Below are positions 1-10,050 of a stretch of DNA of 64,000 nt, piece by piece. The notes under the pieces are model-generated. The model ran no database searches, had not been told where the DNA came from, and worked only from the letters and a program-made list of their open reading frames with translations. The DNA comes from CAVYXA01 sp963846775 (GTDB lineage: Bacteria > Verrucomicrobiota > Verrucomicrobiia > Chthoniobacterales > UBA10450): the NCBI GenBank assembly GCA_963846775.1, contig CAWJXB010000002.1, positions 1 through 64,000 on the forward strand, written 5' to 3'. Made by a program: the position numbers and the translations under genes. Each line of letters starts with the position of its first letter. Within the stretch, counting starts at the first letter, position 1.

Positions 1-234
1 ACTGCGCAATGTGCGTTACTCTCTGGATCCACGAACGATAACAGGTTAACAGACCACAAACTGGCGATTGCGTTCATGAATAATCTCCTCTCACTCAACG
101 AAATCATAAAGTTGCGCGAGTCAGCCAAAGTGAAGCCATTCGGCTTTTGGACGAATTGTAGCTGCTCCTCACAAAGCCGGCGCCACTCAGCTCACGTTCG
201 CCGATCCGGGGCGATTGCCCTACGTGCCCTGCGA

Positions 235-726
235 TTACTGCATTCCCGTTGCAGCGCCACTGCAACGGCGTTGCAGAATTGGGTCAATTCTCGAGCGGAG
301 CGTAGTCGCAGGTCTCACCGAAGGCTGGTTGGTTTGGAACGCGCTCTGAAGGGCTTCATCGGAAGGGATCTGATAATCGAGGAGGGCAGTGCGAATATCA
401 GTCGCGACTAAGTGTGATCGACTTGCCTTGCGCGCCTGATAACGGGCTTCTTCGACGGTGGCCGCTATCGCCGGCAGACGCATTTTGCAAGTGAGCGCGT
501 AACCCACAACCATTCTGACAAAATCAGGATGCGGAGCGGCGCCGGCCGTCTTCCACTTCTGCTCACATGTGTTCCACCTCATACCCAATAATTTTGCTGC
601 GACCGTTTCCAAGTCCTTCTTTGTCGGTGTCACCGTCAGTCTCTTGTAGCGCTTCACCCGATGCTCAAGCTGTTCACTGGTCCAGCCCGTTCGCTCTTCC
701 ACCCGAGCTTTTCCGTGAAGGGACAA
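235..726 (-). CDS. hypothetical protein, 163 aa
   Basis: I do not recognise a family. The reading frame starts at an ATG 16 bases downstream of the tRNA-Leu 3' end on the same strand and has balanced soluble-protein composition: a basic N-terminal half (residues 1-60) and a middle helix-rich stretch. Residues about 112-125 (DIRTALLDYQIPSDEAL) recall the small helical C-terminal domain of some AAA+ ATPases, but no P-loop is present, so an ATPase cannot be claimed. No signal peptide or membrane segment is visible. The last 20 residues are compositionally poorer, so the real end could differ. Confidence 0.45.
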   Translation of the reverse strand: MSLHGKARVEERTGWTSEQLEHRVKRYKRLTVTPTKKDLETVAAKLLGMRWNTCEQKWKTAGAAPHPDFVRMVVGYALTCKMRLPAIAATVEEARYQARKASRSHLVATDIRTALLDYQIPSDEALQSAFQTNQPSVRPATTLRSRIDPILQRRCSGAATGMQ

Positions 727-742
727 CGTTTTCTTCTTAAAC

Positions 743-824
743 TGCCAGAGAGGGGACTCGAACCCCTACGGATTTCTCCACCAGATCCTAAGTCTGGCGC
801 GTCTGCCAATTCCGCCACCCTGGC
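743..824 (-). tRNA. tRNA-Leu (anticodon TAG)
   Basis: Read on the minus strand the sequence folds as a long-variable-arm tRNA. The acceptor stem pairs GCCAGGG with CTCTGGC, the anticodon stem CCAGA/TCTGG encloses loop CTTAGGA with anticodon TAG, and the T arm contains GTTCGAGTC. The 3' CCA is not encoded. A copy of its 5' half lies at 20873-20911. Confidence 0.95.
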
Positions 825-1160
825 ATCCTTGATTCCGAGGAACTCATCTCACCACGTTTTTCCCGCCGCCTAAGCGCACCATCGCCTGCTGCTCGTCGAA
901 AAAGAGTCTTAGATCGCTCTTCGCACCGCACACTGCATTCGGAAGCCAAGCATAAGGCACGGAAATGTTTCGTCTCCGGAAATTCGGTACTGCACGGCTT
1001 ATTTTGTGAAGAAATTAGCGATGCGCGAGAGTTTTTTACGTGGACAGGTCAGGAACCTAGATGCTGGCGCCAAAAAAGACTCACTTCTAGCACAAAAGCG
1101 CGCCCTGGGGCTTCACAACGAGAGGCCATCCACTCAGGCGCGCCAGATTTCCAGTCGTGT
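825..1160. other. intergenic region, 336 bases
   Basis: This gap lies between the tRNA-Leu 5' end and the stop of the ligand-gated channel gene. It should contain the tRNA promoter on the minus strand, but I see no clear -35/-10 pair, no strong hairpin followed by a T run, and no convincing ORF. Confidence 0.5.
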
Positions 1161-2189
1161 TTAGCTGCGGGGATGTACGAAAATTGCAATCGCGGCGATC
1201 GCGAAAATTGCCGGGAAGATGGCGCGACAGCAGCGATCGATTTTTTTGGCGAGAGCGGTTTGCTGGTTGTTGTCGAGAATCGTGGTCACCAAAACCTCAA
1301 TCAGCGAAAAGAAAACAAGTAACGTGCTGATCAGGAAAAAGACATCGAGGCGCGTCATGTAAGGCAAGCGGGGCAGTTGGGTGTCAACAGTAAAACGATA
1401 CGCGATGAGCGTGAGCATTGACGTCACGGCGATGCTGAACTGAGTGTTCGAGTTCGTTGGATCAGTCCAGAAAACGCACCACGACATCATCACGATCAAG
1501 ACGAGTGGAAAAATCACTTTCAAGATGTAATTCTGCACGTTTCGCGTGGCCGTGAATTCGAAGGCGTAACCTGAATACTCGAAGCCTGGCGCAAGCGCGT
1601 AGTTGAGCGACTTAGTGTTCCAGCTTTTGATCGTCCAGTCCGGTAGCGTGATCGACGGCGCGATACCGCCAGCTTGCTTGAGCCCGTTGTCGATCCAATC
1701 CTGATCTGGGACGAATTGGACTTCGTCAACCCGATAACGAACCGCGACGAACTGAAGCCGGAACGTTTGCCGGTCGAACGGGAATGATCGCAACCGCAAT
1801 GGCTGAGTAAACGCTCCAGCATAACGCTGGCGATAAGTCACTCGTCCATCGGGCTCGACCTCGACCAAGTCCGGGAACTTCCGAGTTACGGAGTTTGTTT
1901 CATTCACGACGGCGATCCGCGGATGCCAAACCTGTTCCAGCGGGTAGCGCACAATCCCGTTTCCGGTGTGTGTCAAACGCGGATCCTTCCAGCGCAGCAC
2001 AACAGCGACCTCAGCAGTGAAGTTTTGCTGCGCGCTATCGATGCTAGTGATATCTACCATCCAAATCCCCACGGAAACGCGAGTCGGCCCCGCCTCCGCC
2101 TGCGGCCGCTCGATCAAAACGGGCGCTTCCGCGCTGCGCGCGAGTTGGATCGACATCGCCACAAAAACAACAACAAGGATTCGCTTCAT
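1161..2189 (-). CDS. pentameric ligand-gated ion channel homologue (Cys-loop receptor superfamily)
   Basis: The 342-residue product has the full architecture of prokaryotic GLIC/ELIC-type channels. Residues 1-20 form a signal peptide, and 21-215 an extracellular ligand-binding beta-sandwich containing the loop motif FPFDRQ at 136-141, where bacterial members lack the two cysteines of animal receptors. Four helices follow: M1 about 221-241, M2 251-268 (pore lining), M3 282-303 and M4 323-339. The M1-M2 linker carries a WTDP motif. It would form a homopentameric channel in the inner membrane with a periplasmic sensor domain. The ligand and ion selectivity cannot be read from sequence. The start abuts the stop of the upstream hydrolase (both at 2189), which suggests one transcript. 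Confidence 0.85.
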   Translation of the reverse strand: MKRILVVVFVAMSIQLARSAEAPVLIERPQAEAGPTRVSVGIWMVDITSIDSAQQNFTAEVAVVLRWKDPRLTHTGNGIVRYPLEQVWHPRIAVVNETNSVTRKFPDLVEVEPDGRVTYRQRYAGAFTQPLRLRSFPFDRQTFRLQFVAVRYRVDEVQFVPDQDWIDNGLKQAGGIAPSITLPDWTIKSWNTKSLNYALAPGFEYSGYAFEFTATRNVQNYILKVIFPLVLIVMMSWCVFWTDPTNSNTQFSIAVTSMLTLIAYRFTVDTQLPRLPYMTRLDVFFLISTLLVFFSLIEVLVTTILDNNQQTALAKKIDRCCRAIFPAIFAIAAIAIFVHPRS

Positions 2190-3857
2190 CAGTTCCTTGC
2201 GGTCAGGTTCTCTTTCAGAATCCGTTCAACTTCTCGAATCGCCTGGGGATTATATTGTGCGCCGTGATCTGAAGGGACGATCAACTCCGACTGCGCCCCT
2301 GCGAGATGCGAGCTCCAGTACGGAACTATTCCATCGGAACTGTTCGGCGTGTCGCCCCGGCCGCGGTCTCCCATGATCGAGTGATACGGAATGCCGGGGG
2401 TTATGGGACGTTTGTTTACCGCGAGCACAAACCGGTCGTTAGGCTCGAGCGTGTCGACACTGTTCGGCATGCGTTTGAACGTCGCGGCGGTGGGATCGGC
2501 GACCAGAAGCGGTTTCATTTCCTGATAAATCGGGGTGAAAAGCCCGGGAGTTCTGACGAGACCTGAACCGATTCGCCCAAGCCACCCAGAGGCCAGTTTG
2601 CTGCCGCGATGCGGCGTTGATATGAATACTACTCTTTGAACATCCGGGCGATGATTAAACACCAGTGCCTCTTCCAGAAGTTTGCGCGTGTCGGTTGGGA
2701 GTGGCGTTTTGGCCGGAGACGTTCCAAAAAAATCGCGCCAAATCTTGTCGCCCGCGTTGGTGATCATTAATCGGCAAATCATTCCGCCCATGCTGTGGCC
2801 GATGAGCACGACGCGCTTGTGGTTGGGAAACGTGCGGTCCATTCCATCGAGATCTTGGCGGAAGAGAGCGGCTGAATATGGATACGGATAACCGCTGGGG
2901 TAACTGAAGAACCAGAACTGGTAATGCTCCCTGATCCAGGCGTCATTCCGGAGCGTGTCGATCATTGGGACCCAGCTCGCACCGGTTTCTTGTAATCCGT
3001 GAACGAAAATCACGGGTGTCCGCGCGGGATCGAATTGCTGCAGGCGAGTTAACCGCGTTGTGTCTGCGTATTTTTGCGGGTTCATCAGTCGAGAGAATCC
3101 GAGTCGCTCCGGCCGCTCTCGCGCGATGAACATCGCGGTTGGCGCGCTAAGATCGACGGCCAGCGGAAAAGTTCGTTTGCCAATTGCGACCCGCTCCGCC
3201 TTCATCGGATCGACAAACTCCAATGCGGCTCGCTTACTGGAAAATTTCACTACTGCAGTGGCCGGCGCGTAAACACGACGAAGCTTAAACTGTTCACGAG
3301 ACTGCGGGTTTTCTGTGCGGCTGATCGCAACCAGCGGCGCGCCGAGTCCGCTGACTGGCGCGCGCGTTTTGAAAAATTTCCCACTGATCTTCAAACTGTC
3401 GGTCGGGAACAGATCGTATCGACTCGGATTATGTTCTGGATCGATTGCTTTCGGAGTACTCAGCAGGAAGCTTCCCTGATTCGTCGCAACGGTCACTCGC
3501 CTGCCGCCACGGTTGGAGGTTGGCGCGCTTTACGTTTTCGACCACGCGCGCGACGGAGAAGTTGTAGATGTTCAAGGCGGACGAATCGTCAGGCCGCTGC
3601 TCCAAAATATTGAGCGATAGTTTAGCGGCCGAAAGATCGTTGCCTAAGGCGAGCAGAGGTTGTTCTCGTTCCGCGACGAACAAGCGCTGCCTTGCAGCTT
3701 GAAGTTGTTGGTCACTCGCGGTCGCAGTCGGAAGGTGCGCTCGCGTTTCCTTTACCGTCGCGAGATGCGCGCAACCGCAGCAGGCGAAAACCGCGGCCCC
3801 GGCAAAGACCATTTGGGCTCGCCGGAACCTTTTGAGCCCTGAGTGCCGTGATTTCAT
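2189..3857 (-). CDS. alpha/beta-hydrolase lipoprotein, frameshifted
   Basis: Two overlapping frames together make one protein. The first (3857 to 3429) begins with a signal peptide ending in a CGCAH lipobox-like region and a helical segment ending at NLQPWRQ. The second (to 2189) continues in another frame with a hydrolase domain containing the nucleophile elbow GHSMGG and an upstream VIFVHGLQETGASW oxyanion-hole region, plus a C-terminal PSDHG that may hold the catalytic histidine. The frame change lies near 3500, shortly after GTGGCGGCAG on the minus strand. The likely role is a lipase or esterase anchored to a membrane; the substrate is unknown. If the frameshift is real, the second part could still start at the GTG at 3496 but without a signal peptide. 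Confidence 0.7.
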
Positions 3858-3939
3858 TGAAATTCAATGGCCGGTCGAGATTGATTCATCGGCCATTTCT
3901 TTCTCAAGCTTTTGAGGACCGAAATTTCAGATAATCTGT

Positions 3940-4726
3940 TTATCGAGCGTGCGTGGCAGCTTCTTCGATCAGGGCCGCGACTTCCTTCGGCCTCGAGACG
4001 TAAACAGCGTGACTGGCGCCCGAGACTTCGACCTTATGGCTATTGGCTCGCTCGGCATACCACCGCTCCAAGTCCGGATTGATGGCTCGATCTTTCGTCG
4101 CTACCAACATCCAACTCGGTTTGCTTCTCCACGCCGCTGTCGTGATCACAGCTTTGAAATTGTCAGCTAAGTTGAACACCTGCGATCGAGCCATGAAAGC
4201 CGCCTGCTCGGCAGAAAGGTCGGCGGCGAAGTACCTCCTGAAACTGCGCGGGGTCAATGTAAGTAAAACCGTCTGCCGTCTTCTTTATTGCACCAGACTT
4301 GCTGAGGTCACTTGGGAAACGCTTTCCATCGTCGGCCTCATTCTCTCCCGCATCCGGCATGTGGGCCGCGATGTAGACTAAACCAACAACCGATGGATCC
4401 GTTCCCGCTTCGGTGATTACGGCGCCGCCATAACTGTGAGCCACAAGAATGCATGGTCCATCTTGCACAGCGAGAATGCGCTTCGTCGCTGCCACATCTT
4501 CTTTGAACGATGTCTCAGGCTCCTGGACGATACTCACCTTGTAACCATCTTTGACCAGAATTTCGTTAACGCCCTTCCATCCCGAGCCATCTGCCCAGGC
4601 ACCGTGAACGAGAACAATATTCCGCACGCGCCCCTTTTCGCTCTGCGCTGAAAGCGTGCAGCAGCAGGTCAACAGCAATAGTACGATGCAGAGAGACTGA
4701 GAAATTCGCCGTATTGTAATTTTCAT
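3940..4726 (-). CDS. secreted alpha/beta hydrolase, frameshifted
   Basis: The N-terminal frame (4726 to 4163) starts with a signal peptide of about 27 residues and then VLVHGAWADGSGW (oxyanion region) and the nucleophile elbow HSYGG. It is the EstC-like class of small alpha/beta hydrolases (PF12697-type). Near 4235 the frame shifts, and the C-terminal half (3940-4257) carries on with the LSAEQAAFMARSQ cap segment, WMLVATKDRAI (acidic residue region) and SGASHAVYVS with the catalytic histidine. The two halves join without loss, so a single-base error or a recent mutation is likely. The substrate is unknown. It is separated by 57 bases from the upstream peroxidase gene on the same strand. Confidence 0.7.
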
Positions 4727-4783
4727 TGTTTTGTTCCTTCTTCCCCACCATATCGACCAGGAAAACTAAAGCTCCTCCGAAGC

Positions 4784-6061
4784 TTATTTCGGCGCCTCCG
4801 GCCGCGGTGGTTTCGGGCCGAATGCCCTGGCTGTGTCGCGCTGGGACCGGTCTGTCCGGGAGAGTGCGCGCTGCCGCGCCAACTCTGCCGCGCCTTGTTC
4901 GCGGTAGGTCGCGCTTGTTAGCGACGCGAGAAAGGCGACAAGATCGTCAATATCATTCTCATTCAGGGCGAGCGGCTGGATGTCTTCATCAATCCAGGGA
5001 TTGTGCAAACCGTCGCCTTTGTTGTAGTGGTCGATCACGTCCCAAAGTGTCTCTTGTGAGCCGTCGTGGAAGTAAGGCCCGGTCACCAGCACGTTCCTCA
5101 GATCCGGCGTCTTAAACGAGGCAATGTCCTTCTCTTTTTTTGTGATGAGATAGCGGCCTAGGACCGACATGTCGTACTGAATGGCGGCGTGATCGATGGC
5201 CGCAGTATCGCCCGATTTGATGAGCTGCTCGGCTTGGCCCGCCAACGCGACGACGTTGTGTCGGGTAATCCCGATGCCGATGTTGTGAAAATCGTTGTCA
5301 GTGAAGAGAGTGACGTCTCGTTTCGTTTCCCTTAGCGCATGGCACTTGTTGCAAAGCGCCTGCGTATTGAACAGCTCCCAGCCGCGCTTGGCGGAAGCGT
5401 CAATCGCGTTGGTGTCGCCGGCGATGAAATGATCGAACGGAGAATCAAAAGATACCTGGGTGCGTTCATAGGACGCGATGGCGCGCAGAAGATCGGGACC
5501 GTTCGGTGGGCGGCCAAAGACGCGCTGGAAAGCCTGTTGGTATTCCTTGACACTCGCGATCTGTGCCACAGCTGCATCCAGGTTTGGATGCCCCATCTCG
5601 CTCGGATTAACAATGGGCAACCCCGCTTGGCCCTCAAGCGTTTTAGCGCGGCCGTCCCAGAACTGGGTCTTATTATACAGGGCGTTCAGAATCGTGGGCG
5701 CATTGCGCTGACCAACCCGGCCTTTTATACCGACGGAGGTGGGTTTCCTGTCGGTGAAGGCGAGTTCTGGATTATGGCAGGTGCGGCACGAAACGGTGCC
5801 GTCAGCCGATAGACGGCGTTCGAAGAAAAGTTTCTGACCCAGGGAGACTTTCTCGGGGGTCTGCGGATTGTCTGCCGGAATTGTCTCTCGAGTCAGCTCC
5901 ACCGGCACGCCCACCTGTTGAAGCGACCTGGGCCGTGCCAAGGGATCCTCTTCCGGATCTGACCCTTCCTTCGAGCCCGCCCTTTGGCCCGACCGCACAC
6001 AGCTGGAATTCAGCGTGGCGATCCCTGCGATGATTACACTAAGGATCAAAACAGTTTTCAC
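4784..6061 (-). CDS. di-haem cytochrome c peroxidase (CcpA/MauG family)
   Basis: The 425-residue protein carries two CxxCH haem-binding motifs, CRTCH at 92-96 and CNKCH at 237-241, spaced as in bacterial di-haem cytochrome c peroxidases. The family segment RNAPTILNALYNKTQFWDGR follows the first motif, and PYFHDGSQETLWDVIDHYN sits near the end. An N-terminal hydrophobic segment (1-20) directs export, possibly with lipidation at C21, though the lipobox is poor. It would reduce hydrogen peroxide in the periplasm with electrons from a small cytochrome c. The C-terminal 40 residues are rich in Arg, Ala and Pro. The ATG directly follows the stop of the FUSC gene (6062), so it probably belongs to the efflux transcript. 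Confidence 0.9.
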   Translation of the reverse strand: MKTVLILSVIIAGIATLNSSCVRSGQRAGSKEGSDPEEDPLARPRSLQQVGVPVELTRETIPADNPQTPEKVSLGQKLFFERRLSADGTVSCRTCHNPELAFTDRKPTSVGIKGRVGQRNAPTILNALYNKTQFWDGRAKTLEGQAGLPIVNPSEMGHPNLDAAVAQIASVKEYQQAFQRVFGRPPNGPDLLRAIASYERTQVSFDSPFDHFIAGDTNAIDASAKRGWELFNTQALCNKCHALRETKRDVTLFTDNDFHNIGIGITRHNVVALAGQAEQLIKSGDTAAIDHAAIQYDMSVLGRYLITKKEKDIASFKTPDLRNVLVTGPYFHDGSQETLWDVIDHYNKGDGLHNPWIDEDIQPLALNENDIDDLVAFLASLTSATYREQGAAELARQRALSRTDRSQRDTARAFGPKPPRPEAPK

Positions 6062-7223
6062 TTATTGTGCGCTTCGCGATTCGGTTCCACCTCGCTCGGG
6101 CCAGATGTATTGGAAGACAAGTCCGGTAATGACAAGACCGAAGAGGATTCCAACAACACGATTGCGGACGTTATCAAGATCGGTATCGGGCGCGTAACCC
6201 TGGAAAACGCTGTAGAAGAAAGCGAATGCGAGTTGCAGCCCGGCATAACTGATCCGCTCGCTTCCGGCCGCGACCCAGCCCGCGATGGCCGAGGCACACG
6301 CGACGAGAACAACGAGCGATGCGATCGTTTCCATGTGCGGCATCAGGAAAACGATGGAGAAAAGGGCGAGCGCTCCGCCAATCACGCAGCCTACGAATCG
6401 CAGAGTTCCCTTGTAGAGCGTTGCCTCCGTGCTCTCGAGCGCGATGAACGTGCAGGTGATAAACGCCGTGTGGATTCCCGACCAGTCGATCGCCTCATAA
6501 ACGATGTAGCAGAACATCGCGGCGAAAGTGACTTTGAGGGCGAAATGCGCGTGCGCTGGGTTCGTGAACGCGTCCGGCTTGAATAAATGATGCCCGTCCG
6601 GTCGACGACTCGCCGTGGAGAGCTCGGACTTCGGTTTCGGCCGAGATGCCGCGGCTTTCGGCGTGTCCGGCAAAAACAACAAGTTCAGGACGACGGTGAG
6701 CGCGATGGCGTACACGAGCGCCACCCATAACCACAGAAGATCACGAACCAATACTTCCGGTGAGGGAATCGCTTCGCCAACGGATTGCGAGACCGCGATG
6801 ATAAAACCGAGAAGAAATCCAAGCTGCCCGAGTCACAAGAATACGCGACAACCACATTCCGAGAAACAGCGTGATTGCCATTCCGGGAACCCGCAGTTCC
6901 GGATAACCATAAGTGAACTTGTAAAGCAGGAGAGTGACGCCGATGCCAATGGTCAAAACAATAATTCCACCGACTCCGGTAATTGCCGTGAGTCGCTTGC
7001 TCTCCTTAGAAACGAAGAAAATCATGTAGGCGCTGGTAGCCAGCTCCGGAACTTGAAGCGCCATCGAAATGATGACGCACAAAACCGCGCCTGCGACGAT
7101 GATGGCTGTTCGGATTTCGCGCGTGTGTGTCGGCGCCAGTTCGCGTTTCAACCAGCCAAACCAATCCGAATCACCCGGGTCCGAGCCGGACTGGCGGAAT
7201 GTTTCGAGGAATGTCTCGCTCAT
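6062..7223 (-). CDS. FUSC-family (fusaric acid resistance-like) inner-membrane transporter, frameshifted
   Basis: The first frame (7223 to about 6820) encodes a cytoplasmic N terminus and four hydrophobic helices, including a LATSAYMIFFVSKE segment typical of the aromatic-acid exporter/FUSC fold. The frame then shifts by one base near 6820 within a TTCTT run; the second frame (6751 to 6062) supplies further helices ending with QYIWPERGG. The joined protein is about 385 residues. It is the inner-membrane component of an AaeAB-like efflux system with the HlyD-type and TolC-type proteins encoded just upstream. The start ATG lies 4 bases after the HlyD stop. Likely substrates are hydrophobic or aromatic acids (inference from family). 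Confidence 0.75.
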
Positions 7224-7227
7224 GGAA

Positions 7228-8162
7228 TTATTTCCGCGGCGGACCTTTGATGATTGCGACCGCCGACGCGCCCATTCGAAAAAGATCCTGGTCGGGATTT
7301 TCGACTTCGATGCGAACCGGGAACCGTTGCGCGACGCGCACCCAGTTCAGTTCGCGTTTAACATAAGGAACTCCCGACTGGCGGTAGGTCGATCTCGCCT
7401 TCGGGCTTCACCGCCCATCCAATTCCCTGCACTTTTCCGCGAAAGCGTTGGTTAGGCGCAGACGAGAGATAAACGATCGCTTCGCTGCCCGGAGCCATAT
7501 GTCGAATCTCGGCTTCGCGAAAATTTGCAATCACATACCATTTGCTCGTATCCAGCAACGAGAAGACGGGAACCCCGGCGGTAACATGAGCGCCCGCCGA
7601 AATGTTGAGATTGATGACCCGTCCGGAGAAAGGTGCGATGACCTTGCAGTAGGAGAGATGGAGTTCCTCGAGGTTGATGGTCGCGATCGCGCCCTGGCGC
7701 TGAGCTTGCAGGGTTGTTACTGCGGTTCGGGCTTTGTCGACAGTCGTCGGCGGTGGTAAAGCCGTTGGGCAGGAGTGGTTCCAGGCGCTGCAAGGTGCTA
7801 TGGGCTTGTGCGAGCTGTTGATCCAGAGTGGCCAGTTCAGCTTTAGCCTTTTCCAGGATGAGTCTGTAATCCTCCGGGTCGATTTCGAAAAGCACGTCGC
7901 CTTTCTTTACCGCCTGGTTATCCTGAACATTCAGGTTAAGAATTTGACCCGCCACACGCGGCGCAATGCCCACCACATTGGCGCGGGCAGCCGCATCATC
8001 AGTGCGCGGGTGTCGCTCGATGATTCCCCAAACGTAGAGCGTGATCAGCACCGCGCTCGCGACGATGATCAGAGTTACGACCCGGCGGATGAATTTTCGC
8101 GCCACGGCATTGTGGTCCGCCTGCGTGATGACGCTTTCTCCAGGTGTGGCGGGTCGATGCAT
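7228..8162 (-). CDS. HlyD/EmrA-type membrane fusion protein of an efflux pump, frameshifted twice
   Basis: The start ATG at 8162 opens a short cytoplasmic tail and one transmembrane helix (VVTLIIVASAVLITLYVWG). The lipoyl half-motif VAGQILNLNVQDNQAVKKGDVLFEID and a coiled-coil hairpin follow. One extra base near 7737 moves the frame; the second frame contains the returning lipoyl segment and the beta-barrel region LLDTSKWYVIANFREAEI. A second single-base change near 7383 leads to a third frame ending in AIIKGPPRK at the TAA at 7228. The protein would bridge the FUSC transporter and the TolC-type channel across the periplasm. Confidence 0.75.
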
Positions 8163-8452
8163 GTCAATTTTGGTAGAACAAGAATCCAGGTCGTAAACGT
8201 GAAGATGATCATGAGACACGAATAGATGAGCGGGGCCGGACCGAGGTAGGATTTCAAGTTGCTGGACTGCACAATCCAATGCGCAATCAGCGTTAACATC
8301 AGGCCGCTGACGATGCAGACCATCCACGCCGGAAAATAGGAACCGAGAATATCGACAGTCGGTGAATGATGGCTGAACAATTGCACCGCGAGGAAAACGA
8401 CAACGAGGAGGGCAGCACCGACGGCCACAATCTTGAAAATCCGGCTTTTCAT
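8075..8452 (-). CDS. YtcA-like small inner-membrane protein
   Basis: The product has a hydrophobic N-terminal segment and two further transmembrane helices (about residues 9-25, 43-60 and 78-93). It resembles the YtcA family of small proteins encoded beside HlyD/FUSC efflux genes. The start overlaps the TolC-type gene stop by four bases (ATGA). The last 29 residues overlap the HlyD start in another frame and look non-native, so the true C terminus is probably near residue 96 and the frame may be shifted there. A role in pump assembly is assumed only from context. Confidence 0.6.
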   Translation of the reverse strand: MKSRIFKIVAVGAALLVVVFLAVQLFSHHSPTVDILGSYFPAWMVCIVSGLMLTLIAHWIVQSSNLKSYLGPAPLIYSCLMIIFTFTTWILVLPKLTCIDPPHLEKASSRRRTTMPWRENSSAGS

Positions 8453-10050
8453 CTTTCCAAAGGTCTAACCGGTCTGCCTCCATGCGCGGCAGGCCGAGCC
8501 AGATCGCCAGTGCTCAATGCAAGCGCGCTCGCCGCTGTGTAAATTGATGCCTGTGTGTCGTGACTGACGCTGCGCGCCGACGCCAGATTGCGCTGCGCGC
8601 TAACGATCTCCGGATAAGTGCTAAGCCCGTTCTTGTAAGATTCAAGCACTGCGTCAAACGCGTCTTGGGATGCAGCCAAAAGCTTGGCCGCGGAATCCTG
8701 CTTGCGAAGTGCTGTCTTAAAGTCGGTGTAGGCTTTCCAAACTTCGCGCACCGCCGCATCGCGAGCTCCGGCCAGTTCATTTTCGGCCGCCCGCAGTGCG
8801 GCTTGAGCCATGTCCACCTGGCGTTGTCGAGCGAAGCCATCAAAGATCGGCAGTTCCATCGTAAGGAAAGCGCCGAAGGTGGGCCTGGTATCGCCGAAAT
8901 ATGGCGAATTTTTGATGCTGACATCGAGCTCGGTCTCGCTGCCGTGAGCGGAAAAGGCAACTTTCGGGTAGTACTCCGCCCGAACTTTGCGGACTTCATT
9001 TTCGCTGGCGTGGACATTGGCCAGCTTGGCCACAAGATCGGGTCGTTGGGACAAGGCTTGTTCTATCAATTCGTTAACCGAACGGTCAGCTTCAGCGAAC
9101 GACGACCTTTGGCTCAGGTCGGCGACCTTGAGGGGAACGGTTGGTAGAATTCCGATGCTTTCGACGAGTGCCACTCTCGCGTCGCTCTCGACACTCGTTG
9201 TAGCCTCTACGTCAAAGGCAGTCTGTGCGGTTTGCTGCTGCGCCTGGAGAAGTTCCGGTCTGGTCGCGAGTCCGTTATCAACCCGGGCTTGCACAGCCCG
9301 CTCAACCGTTTGCGCCGCCTCCAGCGCACTTTGGCTGACGAGAACCTGTTGTCGTGCGGTGCCGAGCTTGTAGAACCGGTCCGTGACCTCAAACACAATC
9401 TTTTGATGGGTGCCGTTGAAGCCGACGTTTGCCATCATCAAGCGCTCTCTCGCCGCCCTAACGCCGGCCGTGCGCTCGCCAAAATCCAGCAAAAGCCATT
9501 TCGCGTTCAGCTCTGCTCGATATACGCGGGATTCGGTCACCAGCGAGCCGCCGCCGGTAACCGTAACATTGTTCAGGCTAGGGTTTGCCAGAAAATTTGG
9601 ACTCACCTCGAGGCTGGGAAAAGGAATGAATGCTCGGTCATAACCTGCGGCGACGGAAGCTGCCAGATACGGATAGTAGGCGCTCTCGCTCAGGCCAATT
9701 GCCGCTGCCGCCTGCCGCGCGCGCTCCCACGCCACGCGAGTCTCGGGATTGTTCCGTTGCGCGATGTCGATCAATTCCGCCAAGCCGTAAACTTTTCGGG
9801 GATTGATTGAAACCCGAGGGCCGTCTTGCGCTTCGCTTGAACGATAATTGGCGAGCTCACGTTCGTAATTCGGAAGATTTGGCGGGGCCCAAGGCCTCTC
9901 AGAATTTGGCGGGGGATCATTCCGCGCACTCGCGACGCTGATCGCCAAAGATAGTTGGACGAGCCACCACCAAAGGGAGGTTCCATTAGTTTGGAGCCCT
10001 CGGTGTTTCAAAAACGTTGTCATTGAATCAATTGAATCTCGAATCGACAT
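8449..10050 (-). CDS. TolC-family outer-membrane efflux protein
   Basis: The 533-residue protein has an N-terminal hydrophobic segment and two repeats of long amphipathic helices separated by short beta segments, as in outer membrane factors (PF02321 twice). Characteristic pieces are AELIDIAQRNNPETRVAWERARQAAAAIG in the first repeat and ELIEQALSQRPDL in the second. It forms the trimeric outer-membrane exit duct for the HlyD/FUSC pump encoded downstream. It is the first gene of a four- or five-gene minus-strand operon. The start may instead be the internal ATG at residue 10 (MTTFLKH), which gives a cleaner signal peptide. Confidence 0.85.
   Translation of the reverse strand: MSIRDSIDSMTTFLKHRGLQTNGTSLWWWLVQLSLAISVASARNDPPPNSERPWAPPNLPNYERELANYRSSEAQDGPRVSINPRKVYGLAELIDIAQRNNPETRVAWERARQAAAAIGLSESAYYPYLAASVAAGYDRAFIPFPSLEVSPNFLANPSLNNVTVTGGGSLVTESRVYRAELNAKWLLLDFGERTAGVRAARERLMMANVGFNGTHQKIVFEVTDRFYKLGTARQQVLVSQSALEAAQTVERAVQARVDNGLATRPELLQAQQQTAQTAFDVEATTSVESDARVALVESIGILPTVPLKVADLSQRSSFAEADRSVNELIEQALSQRPDLVAKLANVHASENEVRKVRAEYYPKVAFSAHGSETELDVSIKNSPYFGDTRPTFGAFLTMELPIFDGFARQRQVDMAQAALRAAENELAGARDAAVREVWKAYTDFKTALRKQDSAAKLLAASQDAFDAVLESYKNGLSTYPEIVSAQRNLASARSVSHDTQASIYTAASALALSTGDLARPAAHGGRPVRPLER

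Noticed and set aside
661..873. Plus-strand ORF containing RGLEPLRISPPDPKSGASANSATL
   Set aside because: It is a translation of the tRNA-Leu sequence; the similar ORF at 20832-21017 is a translation of the fragment.
5984..6586. Plus-strand ORF of 200 residues, rich in Arg/Asp/Glu
   Set aside because: It is the antisense of the FUSC gene; composition is typical of shadow frames.
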